Positions 28,263 to 39,079 are shown, numbered from the stretch's first letter. The stretch: 64,000 nucleotides of DNA from an uncultured bacterium (GCA_947073515.1 CAMTMC010000008.1:1-64000); one strand, 5' to 3'. Numbers and translations are program-made. The notes: generated by a model from the sequence alone, not told the origin.

Positions 28263-29522
28263 CTAAAGTTCTCCGGACATTACCAGAGGCAGCAAATGAT
28301 CCCGGATCGCAATTAAAAGCTGGTTTTCTTTCTCCAGGTTCTTTTGGTAGCGGGTCAAGTAATCTGTTTTTGTCTGGAACAGTTCAAGGATGCGTGAATC
28401 AGGAATGATAACCCGCAATTTTTTCAATTCGGCTCCGGATATCTCTTGGAAGGTGCTGCCGGATGCCATATTTGTGATCTCCTCCGTTTTATTCAGCAGC
28501 AAATAATAGAGATAGGCACTTCCAATTCCTTCCTTTGGAATGATAGAGCGGAACCCTTGATTTGTTGTGAGTTCATTGGCGGCAATCGCGATATAGCCAA
28601 TCGGCGCGCGTGAGCTGAACAGCACGGAGCCTGTTGGCAGAAGGGTTGCGTTGGAAGAGTCAAATCCCTTCTGGGTAATATTGGCCGCCCCCCGAGCAAT
28701 AAACTTCAGCTTTGACTGCGACAAATCTTTCGGGGTAATCCAAGGGATCCCCCCCTCTGATGTATAATTCGCGCTGATTTTTTTGGAGGGGGTCCCGCCA
28801 GCCACAATTTCCCCTAGGTCAGACAGGCATCCCTCGGTCCAGCCGTCTGGAATATCTCCGCGGCCGTTATCATGAAAAGAGCCGTCATTCTGTTTATAAG
28901 GGGCATTATGATCGTTCGGAAAGTTAAAATCAATAAACCAGGTCCTGAAAAGCCGCTTCAGTATTGACTCAAGCCGCTGGCAAACCTCGTTGTTTTTTTG
29001 AATTTTGAGATCAATCGCTGACAAAGACTTCGCAATCGAGCGCTGTTCCTCATAGGGGGGGATCAAAAATTTGCTTTTCAAGAAGACCGGAAGATTAATA
29101 TATTGGCTGCGGGAAGACCCCTCTAACGCCCGGAGTGCCAGTTCCCGGAACCACGGAGTAATAGCCAGGTAATATAGGAAATCCGGATCCGTTACCTGTG
29201 GAACAGCCCGCAGCACCATATACCAATTTGAGCCAACTCCCACTTCATCGGGATCTAGTATTGTGACTAACGCGGTTTTTTTTCGCGTGAGGGCAGAAGA
29301 TATCTTAGGAAAAAGTACGTCACAGTTCCGAAATTTGCTTCCTCCGCCGGTATATTCCACTTCTTCAAACCCATTAATGAACTTATGGCACGGTTCCAGT
29401 TTGTCCAAATTAACTTGTTTCACAATACTGCCTTTTTCGATGTGCTCCTCTGGGTTACAGATAATGATATCCTGTAATTCTTTTTCCTCCCAGCCAGAAG
29501 ACACTTTATATGTCATATCCAA
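28263..29522 (-). CDS. hsdS: Type I restriction-modification specificity subunit HsdS (copy 2)
   Basis: EEQRSIAKSLSAIDLKIQKNNEVCQRLESILKRLFRTWFIDF conserved central region; start overlaps hsdM stop by 17 nt. Confidence 0.9.
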   Translation of the reverse strand: MDMTYKVSSGWEEKELQDIIICNPEEHIEKGSIVKQVNLDKLEPCHKFINGFEEVEYTGGGSKFRNCDVLFPKISSALTRKKTALVTILDPDEVGVGSNWYMVLRAVPQVTDPDFLYYLAITPWFRELALRALEGSSRSQYINLPVFLKSKFLIPPYEEQRSIAKSLSAIDLKIQKNNEVCQRLESILKRLFRTWFIDFNFPNDHNAPYKQNDGSFHDNGRGDIPDGWTEGCLSDLGEIVAGGTPSKKISANYTSEGGIPWITPKDLSQSKLKFIARGAANITQKGFDSSNATLLPTGSVLFSSRAPIGYIAIAANELTTNQGFRSIIPKEGIGSAYLYYLLLNKTEEITNMASGSTFQEISGAELKKLRVIIPDSRILELFQTKTDYLTRYQKNLEKENQLLIAIRDHLLPLVMSGEL

Positions 29523-31011
29523 GTTCCTCCAAAGCTTCTTTCAATTCCCATTCCAGCCGATGGTTCTCATGGAGAACGTTTTTCAACTCTTGTGTAAGCT
29601 CATTCAATGTCGCCTGACATGCTTCAACATTTACTACGGAACTAGAAATTCCAATGTACCGGCCGGGCACCAAAGAGAAATCATTCTCCCGAATCTGCTC
29701 AATACTGGCTGCCGCGCAGAAGCCATCCTCGTCCTGATATCCCTCGCCATCACGGTAGGTGCGCACCTTATTGGATATCCGCGCGATCTGCTCCGCAGTC
29801 AGTTCTTTTTTTACGCGGCCAGATGTGTCCGTGAGCGCCCTGGCGTCAATAAATAAAACATTGCCTCTTTCGCAAGGCTTTTTTGCCTTGTTGATAAACC
29901 AGAGGCAGACGGGGATTGCCGTGTTATAAAACAGATGGCTTGGCATAGAAATGACGCACTCCACCAAATCGGCGCAAATGATGTTTTTTCGAATTTCATC
30001 CTCCCCACCGGATTGTGACGTAAGACTTCCGTTTGACAAAACAGCCCCCATTCTCCCGTTAGGCGCCAAGTGGTATATCATGTGCTGGAGCCAAGCGTAA
30101 TTCGCGTTTCCGGCCGGAGGTATCCCATACTGCCAACGAATATCACCCAACAACCGTTCCGCCCCCCACTCAGACATATTAAACGGCGGGGAAGCAAGAA
30201 TATAATCCGCCTTTAAATCCGGGTGGAGGTCCTGTAGGAAGGAGTCTGCGTTATATTTTCCTACGTTGGCCTCAATCCCATGAATCGCGAGATTCATAAG
30301 GCACATTTTCCATGTTGTGGGATTGCTTTCCTGTCCATAACAGGAGATATCATTTTTACTGCCTTGATGATTTGTAATATCCTTGACCGCATGTATAAAC
30401 ATCCCGCCGCTGCCGCAGCACGGGTCATAGAGGCGTCCGCCCTTTATATCAAGAGATTGAACCAAGCTTTTGACAATTCCCGCTGGAGTATAGAACTCTC
30501 CCGCGCGCCGTCCCTCTTGTTCCGCGAATTTGGACAGACAATATTCATAAGCGACACTGAGCAAATCGCTGTCTGCTTTTGTGTCAATTTGCGTGTCGAA
30601 TAGCATCATCAGGTTTGTTAGCCTGTTTTGGTCCAACTCCGCGCGGGCATAATATTTTGGCAGAATACCCTTTAATTCTGGGTTATATCTCTCGATATAA
30701 TGAATCGCTTCATCAATATAATGTCCAATGTGGGGCGTATCGCAGTGCTCCATAATCACGCTCCATCGGGCTTCAGGAGGGATAAAATATATGCCGCAGC
30801 TCATATATTCAACCTCATTATTTTCATATCCAAGATTTCCCGCTTTGAGTTCTTCGTACTTGCGTTCAAAGCGTTCCGAGATATATTTTAAGAAAATAAG
30901 TCCCAGAAACACCTGTTTATATTCGGATGGATCCATATTTCCGCGCAACGTATCCGCCGCGGCCCAAAGAGTTGCTTTAAATTGATCAACTTTAAGAGAA
31001 TTGTCCGACAT
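29506..31011 (-). CDS. hsdM: Type I restriction-modification N6-adenine methyltransferase HsdM
   Basis: LYDPCCGSGGMFIHA and YILASPPFNMSEWG (NPPF-like) motifs; HsdM N-terminal domain. Confidence 0.95.
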   Translation of the reverse strand: MSDNSLKVDQFKATLWAAADTLRGNMDPSEYKQVFLGLIFLKYISERFERKYEELKAGNLGYENNEVEYMSCGIYFIPPEARWSVIMEHCDTPHIGHYIDEAIHYIERYNPELKGILPKYYARAELDQNRLTNLMMLFDTQIDTKADSDLLSVAYEYCLSKFAEQEGRRAGEFYTPAGIVKSLVQSLDIKGGRLYDPCCGSGGMFIHAVKDITNHQGSKNDISCYGQESNPTTWKMCLMNLAIHGIEANVGKYNADSFLQDLHPDLKADYILASPPFNMSEWGAERLLGDIRWQYGIPPAGNANYAWLQHMIYHLAPNGRMGAVLSNGSLTSQSGGEDEIRKNIICADLVECVISMPSHLFYNTAIPVCLWFINKAKKPCERGNVLFIDARALTDTSGRVKKELTAEQIARISNKVRTYRDGEGYQDEDGFCAAASIEQIRENDFSLVPGRYIGISSSVVNVEACQATLNELTQELKNVLHENHRLEWELKEALEELGYDI

Positions 31012-31125
31012 ACTGAAGCCCTCCGATCCATAGATTAAGAAGCTGTACCAGTCGCCTCAGCCTCCATCTTTGCGGCCTAAATTGCCGCTGGTTATTTTCC
31101 ACTTTTCAAACGGCGCTTTTGGTAT

Positions 31126-31154
31126 ATTATATCTTATCACGCAAGAAATTTCAA
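31126..31154 (-). promoter_or_regulatory. Promoter of hsdM operon
   Basis: Minus strand TTGAAA - 17 bp - TATAAT. Confidence 0.75.
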
Positions 31155-31382
31155 CAAAATTGTCCTGTTAGGTCGTGAGTTCAGACAGTATGTGCCCGCC
31201 ATCCAGACATTTTGCCGCTTTTCAAATAAGAAGCTGTACCAATCGCCTCATCACTTTGGCTCATGGTACAGCTTCATACTTGTTCAAATTCTCCCGTTTA
31301 TTTCGGATAACAATACAAACTTAAACCTCACACCATAAAAACAAGAAAGGTTTCAAAGGATCCGTCAGAAAACGCCCAATGG

Positions 31383-32426
31383 TCAAACACGCCTCAGAAG
31401 TTCCTCCAGTCCTTGGGGATAGAATCGCTCAAACGCCGCCGCCAGTTCCAGCAAGTTCTCCGTGCTGATACCTCGTTTCCCCTCCTCAATCTGATGGACC
31501 ATCTCAATCAGCTTTTTGCTCATGGGCAAATCCAGCCCCTGCTCCTCACCCATTTCCACCGTGACGCCCACAGTGCCATCTATCTCGCTGCGGCGTTTTC
31601 GTACAGCCAGATCCCGATAAAGGCCAGTGTAATTTTTCACCATGGAACGGTAATGGTCAGCCGTCACCCGCATGGCCTGCTGATATCTGCCCTGCCGGTA
31701 TAGCTCCGGGGCAAAGTCATCATGGGACTCCAAAGGGATCCCCATCTTTGCGGGAACCTGCATGGCTTCTAGCGCGAGGCTGGCAATCGCCTGCTGAGAG
31801 GGTTCAAATTCCATGCCGCCGGGAATCAGCAAATGAGAAATGCCGGTCGCGAACATCGCGCTGATATTGACCTGCTTGCTCCATAGCCGGCTCATAATAT
31901 GGGACGTGACCTCAACCGGTTGGAAGGGAGAACAGAAGTCCCGAAGCTCCAGTATCCGGGGGGTAACGCGTCCGTCCAATTCGCCGATGGAAAAGTGGCT
32001 GTGAATTCCGAACTGGATCACACCGGGCTCAATGTAGTCGGCGGCCCAATTCACAAAAGCGCCTACCACCCGTTCCTCCCCTACATATTCGGCGATCACA
32101 TACTCGTTCAGCCCGTTTTGCAGGCTGACCACATACCCGTCTTTCTTTAGCAGCGGGGCAATTTTTTCCATAGCGCCCCGGGTGTGCTGGGTTTTAGTGG
32201 CCAAAAAGACCACTTCCATCGAATCGGCAAGGTCATCCATCAAAACCGCCTTGACCGGAACAGTAAAGTCTCCTCCGCTGGGATCCAGAATGGTGAGGCC
32301 TTTCTCGTTCATGGCCTGGACATGTTCAGGGATAACGTCCACATAGAGGATATCCGCGCCGCTCCGGGAGAGCCAGGCGGCCATAGATCCGCCAATCGCG
32401 CCCGCTCCAACCAACGTATACTTCAC
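31383..32426 (-). CDS. Ketopantoate reductase family (PanE/ApbA) oxidoreductase
   Basis: MKYTLVGAGAIGGSMAAWLSRSGADILYVD Rossmann motif; PanE C-terminal region. Confidence 0.88.
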   Translation of the reverse strand: MKYTLVGAGAIGGSMAAWLSRSGADILYVDVIPEHVQAMNEKGLTILDPSGGDFTVPVKAVLMDDLADSMEVVFLATKTQHTRGAMEKIAPLLKKDGYVVSLQNGLNEYVIAEYVGEERVVGAFVNWAADYIEPGVIQFGIHSHFSIGELDGRVTPRILELRDFCSPFQPVEVTSHIMSRLWSKQVNISAMFATGISHLLIPGGMEFEPSQQAIASLALEAMQVPAKMGIPLESHDDFAPELYRQGRYQQAMRVTADHYRSMVKNYTGLYRDLAVRKRRSEIDGTVGVTVEMGEEQGLDLPMSKKLIEMVHQIEEGKRGISTENLLELAAAFERFYPQGLEELLRRV

Positions 32427-32440
32427 GGCTTTCTCCTTTG

Positions 32441-34156
32441 CTACAGCCCCTCAGACTCTAAACGGCTCACAGCCTTCTTCAGATAGTGGTAAACCCGGTT
32501 GCGCTCCCGCAGAAGCTGCCTCTCCAGGAACTTGAACTCATCGGTGGCGGGATCCATCCCCGCCAGCTTTTGTACTTCCTCAAATTCAGGGAAGGCGGGG
32601 ATCGGAATCGCCAAATCCACCTGGAACAGGTCGCCGTTCTTGCAGTAGTGGACGGGGATGAGAATCCGGTTCAGATCCATGCACAGCCCGTTGACGCGAC
32701 CGGCCCTGCTGAGATCCTCGTCCCCCGGCTCCGCCAGGGAATTCAGGCGGACGATCTCAGCGTCCAACGCGCGGAATTTGCCGCTCAGCTCCTCAACCAG
32801 CTCCTTCACGCCGGAAAGGTCAAATTTATCCCCGGCAATCCTTTGATAGTTGTCCAGATCCGAGCTCATTTCCACAGCCAGCTCGCCGAATGCGAAGGGA
32901 TAGGCGGTCGCGGCGGCGGTACGGAAAATCGCCAGAGCGAAGATCTGGGCATCCCGCAGAAGCTCCTCCTCTCCCAAGTGCTCAAAGAGGTCTTGGGTGG
33001 TGTGCCAATACCAGGGCAGGCCGGGCATGAAAGTCCCCTTGCCCGCGCCGTCTGTGGGCTGCAGCGAGAGGCACTCAAAGAGGGTGGGAACACCGTGCGC
33101 CCAGAAGGACTGGTCCCCGTTGCGCTGGATCCGCATGTAGTGGGGGTCCTGGCCTGTACGCTCCTTCACCACAGTACGGCCCAGCGTGTAGCACTGACGG
33201 TTACACTCAATGTGATCAAAGTTGTTGGAACCCTTGGTGCCTACCGTATCAATATCGAAGTTGGCCACAGCGTTGTAATGGATATCCTCCCAATGTGTGT
33301 CGGCATACCAATTGCTCCCGCTGTAGCGGCCATTGCTGTGGCCGCTCCACCAGACAAAGCGAATGTTTGTGTTGAGCAGATCGGTATGCTTGCTGAATAC
33401 CCTGGCCAACTCCAGCACAACCGCGTTGGCGCCGCCGTTGTCAGCTCCGCCCTTGTGCCAGGAATCCAAGTGCCCACCAAACATGATGAAGCGGTCGGTA
33501 GGCTTGTCCGCCTTCAACTCCGCGACACAGATGGGCACCGTGCGGAACTTGGTGGAAACCTCCGCGGTCATCTTGACCTGGTCCTCCCCTTTTTCCAGGG
33601 CCTTCAACAGCGCCTCCCCATCGGGGGTGTTGACGGTGAGTACAGGAATTTTGGAGATCATATCCACCGTAGAGGGAACGGGCTGGCCCCAAATCGGGCT
33701 GATGGACATGTTGTAGGGGTAGTCGCCGCTGGTGATACAAATAATCCCGGCAGCCCCTCTGTTCTCCAGGTTCTTACAGGGCACGGCGGAGGCCAGGCCC
33801 CGCATAACGGCGATTTTACCGGATACATCCTCATTCCCTGTGAAGAACACAGCATGGCCAGTCAGTCCTTCCGGACCAGTGGAGGCTCCATAGCTGTGGG
33901 TAATACAGGAGGCCAAGGCCTCGCCGTTCTGTAGGGTGAGGGTTCCCTTCACTGGCAAGCTGATATAGTTTTCCACATAGTGGATCTCTACATCCAGCCC
34001 CAGATCGCCCATAACCTGACGAAAATACTCCGCCGCCCGTTTTTCGCCAGGACTGCCAGACTCTCTGTCCTCGCTTGTGATGTACTGAGCGTACTCCATC
34101 AGCTGCTTGCCGGATATTTCATCAAGCAGCTGCCGCTCCAACTCTTTTTGAGGCAT
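32441..34156 (-). CDS. M28 family metallopeptidase
   Basis: FGGHLDSWHKGGADNGGANAVVLELARV metal-binding motifs; PA-like insert. Confidence 0.85.
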   Translation of the reverse strand: MPQKELERQLLDEISGKQLMEYAQYITSEDRESGSPGEKRAAEYFRQVMGDLGLDVEIHYVENYISLPVKGTLTLQNGEALASCITHSYGASTGPEGLTGHAVFFTGNEDVSGKIAVMRGLASAVPCKNLENRGAAGIICITSGDYPYNMSISPIWGQPVPSTVDMISKIPVLTVNTPDGEALLKALEKGEDQVKMTAEVSTKFRTVPICVAELKADKPTDRFIMFGGHLDSWHKGGADNGGANAVVLELARVFSKHTDLLNTNIRFVWWSGHSNGRYSGSNWYADTHWEDIHYNAVANFDIDTVGTKGSNNFDHIECNRQCYTLGRTVVKERTGQDPHYMRIQRNGDQSFWAHGVPTLFECLSLQPTDGAGKGTFMPGLPWYWHTTQDLFEHLGEEELLRDAQIFALAIFRTAAATAYPFAFGELAVEMSSDLDNYQRIAGDKFDLSGVKELVEELSGKFRALDAEIVRLNSLAEPGDEDLSRAGRVNGLCMDLNRILIPVHYCKNGDLFQVDLAIPIPAFPEFEEVQKLAGMDPATDEFKFLERQLLRERNRVYHYLKKAVSRLESEGL

Positions 34157-34213
34157 GTACAAAACTCCTTTCCGTGATGGTAGGAATAGCAACTGACCCT
34201 TCAGTGAAAAGAA

Positions 34214-35002
34214 TCAGTCCGTAAATGGAACCCGGCCGCAGGACTCGCCGCCGTCAATCTTAAAGTCGCTGCCAGTAATCCAGTCGCCGCACTCGCTGGC
34301 CAGGAAGCAGACCATGCGGGAGATATCCCTCGGGCCGCCGGGACGGCGTAGCAGGATGCGGGGGATGATGCTGTCCTTCACCTTGTTCCGCTCGGCGTCC
34401 CCATCCCAAAGGCCCACTTCCACATAGCCCACAGTGACCGAATTGACATTGATACGCTTAGGGGCAAGCTCAAGGGCCATGGCCCGGGTCAGGCCCAATA
34501 CGCCGGCTTTACTGGCGCAGTAGTTGCTGAAATTGACCCGGCCGGAGTGGGCGGCGCCAGAGGTGATGTTGACAACCCGCCCAGGCAGGCCGGCGTCCAC
34601 CAGCCGCTTGCATACCTCTCGGGACATATACATCGTTCCCTTGAGGTTAATGTCAATCGTTTTACTCACCTGTGCGTCCGTCATGTCAATTAAGGGCACC
34701 ACATCATAGAAGAAGCCGGCGTTATTCACCAGAATCTCAACAGGCCGTCCAAAGAAGTCAGCCGCCTCCTGTGTCATGCGCGCGCAGTCTTCCGGCTTGG
34801 AGATATCTCCCTGCACTACACAGGCCTTCAAGCCCATGCCCTCAATCTGGGCCTTCAGCTCCTCACATTTTTGACGTCTGCTCTGACAGGTCAGCACCAC
34901 ATCAGCTCCTAATCCGGCTAGATCCAGACTGATCGCGCTGCCAATACCACCTCCGGCGCCAGTCACCATAGCGAGCCGCCCCGACAAATCCATAGAAATC
35001 AT
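34214..35002 (-). CDS. SDR family NAD(P)-dependent oxidoreductase
   Basis: AMVTGAGGGIGSAI, NNAGF, YCASKAGVLGLTRAMALELAP. Confidence 0.93.
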   Translation of the reverse strand: MISMDLSGRLAMVTGAGGGIGSAISLDLAGLGADVVLTCQSRRQKCEELKAQIEGMGLKACVVQGDISKPEDCARMTQEAADFFGRPVEILVNNAGFFYDVVPLIDMTDAQVSKTIDINLKGTMYMSREVCKRLVDAGLPGRVVNITSGAAHSGRVNFSNYCASKAGVLGLTRAMALELAPKRINVNSVTVGYVEVGLWDGDAERNKVKDSIIPRILLRRPGGPRDISRMVCFLASECGDWITGSDFKIDGGESCGRVPFTD

Positions 35003-35071
35003 AAGATATACCCCCCATTCTTTTGGCCGCTGACGCGGCCGGGCAATAAGCGAACAAGCTCAATCGATACC

Positions 35072-36673
35072 TTACTTCAGGAAGATGGAGGCGCCAGGGC
35101 CCAAAGGCAGATTGAAGAAGTAGAATACCAGCACCAGCAGGAAGAAAAGTACCAAATAGACCAAAGCGTAAGGGATTTCCAGAGAAATCAGGGTGCCCAG
35201 GCCGACCTTGTCATCTTTGCTGACCTTATAACTCTCCAGCAGGCCCAGAGCGATGGGGACGTTCAACTCCACGGGGGAGAGAATGTTGAAGGTGGAGTCG
35301 CCGATGCGGTAGAGAACCTGGGTCATAGCGGGGCTGATATCCAGCATGGACAGCATCGGCACCAGGAAAGGAGCCAGCATGATCCATTTACCGCTGTTAG
35401 ATGTAATAAACAAGTTGCAGAAGCAGGACAGCAGGATGATCAGGGCGAACAGGACTACAGGGCCCACATTCAGGCTGGTGAGCAGCGCGGCGCCCTTGGC
35501 GGCCAGCACGGTAGCGATCTTGCTGGAGGAGAACAGATCCACAAAAACGCAGGCGGTCAAGCAGACAACCAGGAAAGACGCGGCCATATCCAGGCACTTC
35601 TCCATCATCAGGGGAATATCCTTCCACATTTTGATCCCGCCGCTTCCCACGCCATAAGCAGTGCCAACGACCAAGAAGAACAGGAACAGCAGAGGAATAA
35701 TCATGTTCAGCAGGGGGGAATTGGGAATCAGGGTGCCGTCTTCCGCCCGCATAAAAGAGTTCTTGGGAATACAGGACACAACCAGGATGACCACGTAGAG
35801 AACCGTTGTAATCCCAGCCCATTTCAGGCCCCTGGCCTCGCTGGCGCTGATGGCCATCTTGTTCAGCTCACTGGCGTCCTTGTTATAAGTCAGCTCAGGA
35901 TGCTGCCGGTTCAGATAGGGGGTCGTGATATATTTGGTGACCAGGACACAAGCGGCGGTAATGAGAAACGTGGCCGCAAAGATGAAATAGTAGTTGACCA
36001 TCGCATGGGTGGGCGGAGCCACGCCGGCCGCATCCACAATGCCGTTGGCCTCTACGATCTGGGCGGAAACACCGCACAGCGCCGTGTCGGTTGCGGTGGG
36101 CAGCAAACAAGCGGTGTAGCCGCCGTTGGCGGCGGCGTAACCCATGATAATGCCGATCCAGGGGTGCAGGCCGAGAGATTTAAAAACAGCGGCAGCGATT
36201 ACCATGGTGAACACCACACCGGCTCCAAAACCAATACTGGAGTTTACACCGACAAAGGCCACTGTGATAAATACAATCATAATGGGGGCGCCCACAACGG
36301 CTTTCCGCATAAGAGCGTCAAATAGGCCGAGCTTCTCCGCATAGCCGACGCCAATGGTCATCAGGATCAGCATACCCAGCGGGTAGTAGTTCATAAAGAT
36401 CGAAATGAAATTCGTCATATAGTGTGCCAGCGTATCGAAGGTCATCAAGTTGACCACAGAGACGTTGGCGGTCTGAATGGCTCCGTCCACGACCGTCTCA
36501 TAAGAGGCGGACCAGTTGATGGCGCTCAAAACCGCGCTGAGGACAACCGTAATAAGGGCCAGGGACGCAAACAGCCAGAACGGATGCGGCAGCATATTTC
36601 CGACTTTTTCCACAGCCCCCATCGCAGCTTCAAGCCAATTTTTCTTCTCTGTTTTCTTTACTTTTTGTGCCAT
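35072..36673 (-). CDS. AbgT family transporter
   Basis: VGNMLPHPFWLFASLALITVVLSAVLSAINWSA; 12-TM-like profile. Confidence 0.85.
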   Translation of the reverse strand: MAQKVKKTEKKNWLEAAMGAVEKVGNMLPHPFWLFASLALITVVLSAVLSAINWSASYETVVDGAIQTANVSVVNLMTFDTLAHYMTNFISIFMNYYPLGMLILMTIGVGYAEKLGLFDALMRKAVVGAPIMIVFITVAFVGVNSSIGFGAGVVFTMVIAAAVFKSLGLHPWIGIIMGYAAANGGYTACLLPTATDTALCGVSAQIVEANGIVDAAGVAPPTHAMVNYYFIFAATFLITAACVLVTKYITTPYLNRQHPELTYNKDASELNKMAISASEARGLKWAGITTVLYVVILVVSCIPKNSFMRAEDGTLIPNSPLLNMIIPLLFLFFLVVGTAYGVGSGGIKMWKDIPLMMEKCLDMAASFLVVCLTACVFVDLFSSSKIATVLAAKGAALLTSLNVGPVVLFALIILLSCFCNLFITSNSGKWIMLAPFLVPMLSMLDISPAMTQVLYRIGDSTFNILSPVELNVPIALGLLESYKVSKDDKVGLGTLISLEIPYALVYLVLFFLLVLVFYFFNLPLGPGASIFLK

Positions 36674-37315
36674 AGTTTTCTCTCCTTTTAGACTCCTAAT
36701 GTGGACATCGGACATACAACATATGCGTTCTGGGCACCTCCTCCCTAATATTCCAATTATTTATAGCTCAAGTCCTACTACTACCTCTGAGCACGCATAG
36801 GCCCCACGCTTTCCAATGGGATTATTAAAATCGTTTCCTAATTGAGGCGCTTCCTCTCCGGCGTTATATGGGCAGTTTTCCTTGCCGAATTCTTATAGTG
36901 CTTCATTACTGTATTAAACATATAGATATGTATATGTAATATAGCACAAACATCGAGACATAGTCAACCCCATTTTGTACATTTTTGTATTTACACTATT
37001 TTACATTATGTATATATATTTCAGGGCATATGACAAGACTAAAATCTTGAAACACACGGCACCTCCATCCTCATATTTCACACGGCAAAGGCTCTGCCGG
37101 TCCCAAGATCATGGCGCACAGAATTATGCCTCTTTCTATGGACATTCACGTGATAGAGTAAAAGGGATTTATATAATTTAAGGGTGGGCCCCGTCTGCGG
37201 CTTGCCGCTCGGAGTCCACCCTCACGCTTCACCTCCCAATGAGGTGAAACCTTTGTTTTCTCTACTATGCTCAACATTTTCCAAGTTTTAAACTCTCCGC
37301 GCGGCGGCCTCAGGC

Positions 37316-38977
37316 TTACTCCAGAATGGCCCCCTTGTCTGCGGAGGACACCTGTTTGGCGTACCGGGCCAGGTAGCCCGTCTTGATTTTGGGCTCCGGA
37401 CAGCTCCACTTGGCCTTCCGCACCGCCAAAACCTGATCAGAGACGAGCCACTGGATGGTATGCTCCGGGATGTCGATGGTAATCAGGTCCCCGTCCTCCA
37501 CCAAACCGATGGGCCCGCCGGAGGCCGCCTCCGGGGACACATGGCCGATAGAGGCCCCCCGGGTGGCCCCGGAGAAGCGGCCGTCGGTGATGAGGGCCAC
37601 CTCCCGATCCAGCCCCATGCCCGCGATGGCGGAGGTGGGGTTGAGCATCTCCCGCATGCCGGGGCCGCCCTTGGGTCCCTCGTACCGGATGATCACCACG
37701 TCGCCGGCCACAATTTTCCCGTCGTAGATGGCCTTGATGGCCTCCTCCTCGGAGTTGAACACCCGGGCGGGGCCGGTGTGCCGCATCATCTCCGGGGCCA
37801 CGGCGGACTGTTTCACCACGCAGCCGTCGGGGGCCAGGTTGCCCTTCAGCACGGCAATGCCGCCGGTCTTGCTGTAGGGGTTCCCGATGGGGCGGATGAC
37901 CTCCGGGTCCCGGTTCATCACCCCCGCCAGGTTCTCCGCCACGGTCTTGCCGGTACAGGTCATCAGGCTGGTGTCGATGAGGCCGGCCTTGGCCAGCTCG
38001 GCCATCACCCCGTAGACGCCGCCGGCCCGGTCCAAGTCCTCCATATAGGTGTCCCCGGCGGGGGCCAGGTGGCATAGGTTGGGGGTTTTTTCGGAGATCT
38101 CATTTGCCATATCAAAGGACAGCTGGATGCCGCACTCGTGGGCGATGGCGGGGAGATGGAGCATGGTGTTGGTGGAACAGCCCAGGGCCATATCCACCGT
38201 CTCAGCGTTGTGGAACGCCGCCTGGGTCATGATGTCCCGGGGACGGATATTTTTTTCCACCAGCTCCATAATCTTCATGCCCGCCTGCTTGGCCAGGCGC
38301 AGCCGGGCGGAGTAGACCGCCGGGATGGTCCCGTTGCCCCCCAGTCCCATGCCGATGGCCTCGGTGAGGCAGTTCATGGAATTGGCGGTGTACATGCCTG
38401 AGCAGGAGCCGCAGGTGGGGCAGGCGTTTTGCTCATACTCCTCCACCCCGGCCTCGTCCAGCTTGCCGGCGTAGTAGGCCCCCACCGCCTCGAACATGTG
38501 GGACAGGCAGGTGCGGCGGCCGTCGTTGAGGGTGCCGGCCAGCATGGGGCCGCCGGAGACAAAGATAGCAGGCACGTTTACCCGGGCGGCGGCCATCAGC
38601 AGCCCGGGGACGTTCTTGTCACAGTTGGGGATCATCACCAGGCCGTCAAACTGGTGGGCCATGGCCATAGCCTCGGTGGAGTCGGCGATGAGATCCCGGG
38701 TAACCAGGGAGTACTTCATGCCCACATGGCCCATGGCGATGCCGTCGCACACGGCGATGGCAGGGAACTCCACCGGGGTGCCCCCGGCGGCCCGGACGCC
38801 GGCTTTGACCGCCTCGGCGATCTTGTCCAGGTTCATGTGGCCGGGGACAATCTCATTATAGGAACACACCACGCCGATGAGAGGGCGCTCCAGCTCCTCC
38901 CGGGTGTAGCCCAGGGCGTAGAGCAGGGAGCGGTTGGGGGCGGCGGGGATGCCTTTTTTTACAACGTCAGAGCGCAT
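37316..38977 (-). CDS. ilvD: Dihydroxy-acid dehydratase
   Basis: [41 protein letters not shown] motifs. Confidence 0.97.
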   Translation of the reverse strand: MRSDVVKKGIPAAPNRSLLYALGYTREELERPLIGVVCSYNEIVPGHMNLDKIAEAVKAGVRAAGGTPVEFPAIAVCDGIAMGHVGMKYSLVTRDLIADSTEAMAMAHQFDGLVMIPNCDKNVPGLLMAAARVNVPAIFVSGGPMLAGTLNDGRRTCLSHMFEAVGAYYAGKLDEAGVEEYEQNACPTCGSCSGMYTANSMNCLTEAIGMGLGGNGTIPAVYSARLRLAKQAGMKIMELVEKNIRPRDIMTQAAFHNAETVDMALGCSTNTMLHLPAIAHECGIQLSFDMANEISEKTPNLCHLAPAGDTYMEDLDRAGGVYGVMAELAKAGLIDTSLMTCTGKTVAENLAGVMNRDPEVIRPIGNPYSKTGGIAVLKGNLAPDGCVVKQSAVAPEMMRHTGPARVFNSEEEAIKAIYDGKIVAGDVVIIRYEGPKGGPGMREMLNPTSAIAGMGLDREVALITDGRFSGATRGASIGHVSPEAASGGPIGLVEDGDLITIDIPEHTIQWLVSDQVLAVRKAKWSCPEPKIKTGYLARYAKQVSSADKGAILE

Positions 38978-39079
38978 AGGGGCGACCTCCTGCATATTAT
39001 TACTCAGTGATCAAGATGCGGCAAGAAAAAGGCACGGACGTTCAGTTGACAGCCCTCCCTTTTTCTCTATAATAATGGC

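Noticed and set aside
25719-29522. hsdS inversion (phase-variable shufflon)
   Set aside because: Both hsdS genes are on the same strand, no recombinase is adjacent, and I saw no long inverted repeats shared between them
32486-33934. 482-aa plus-strand ORF
   Set aside because: Antisense shadow of the M28 peptidase gene
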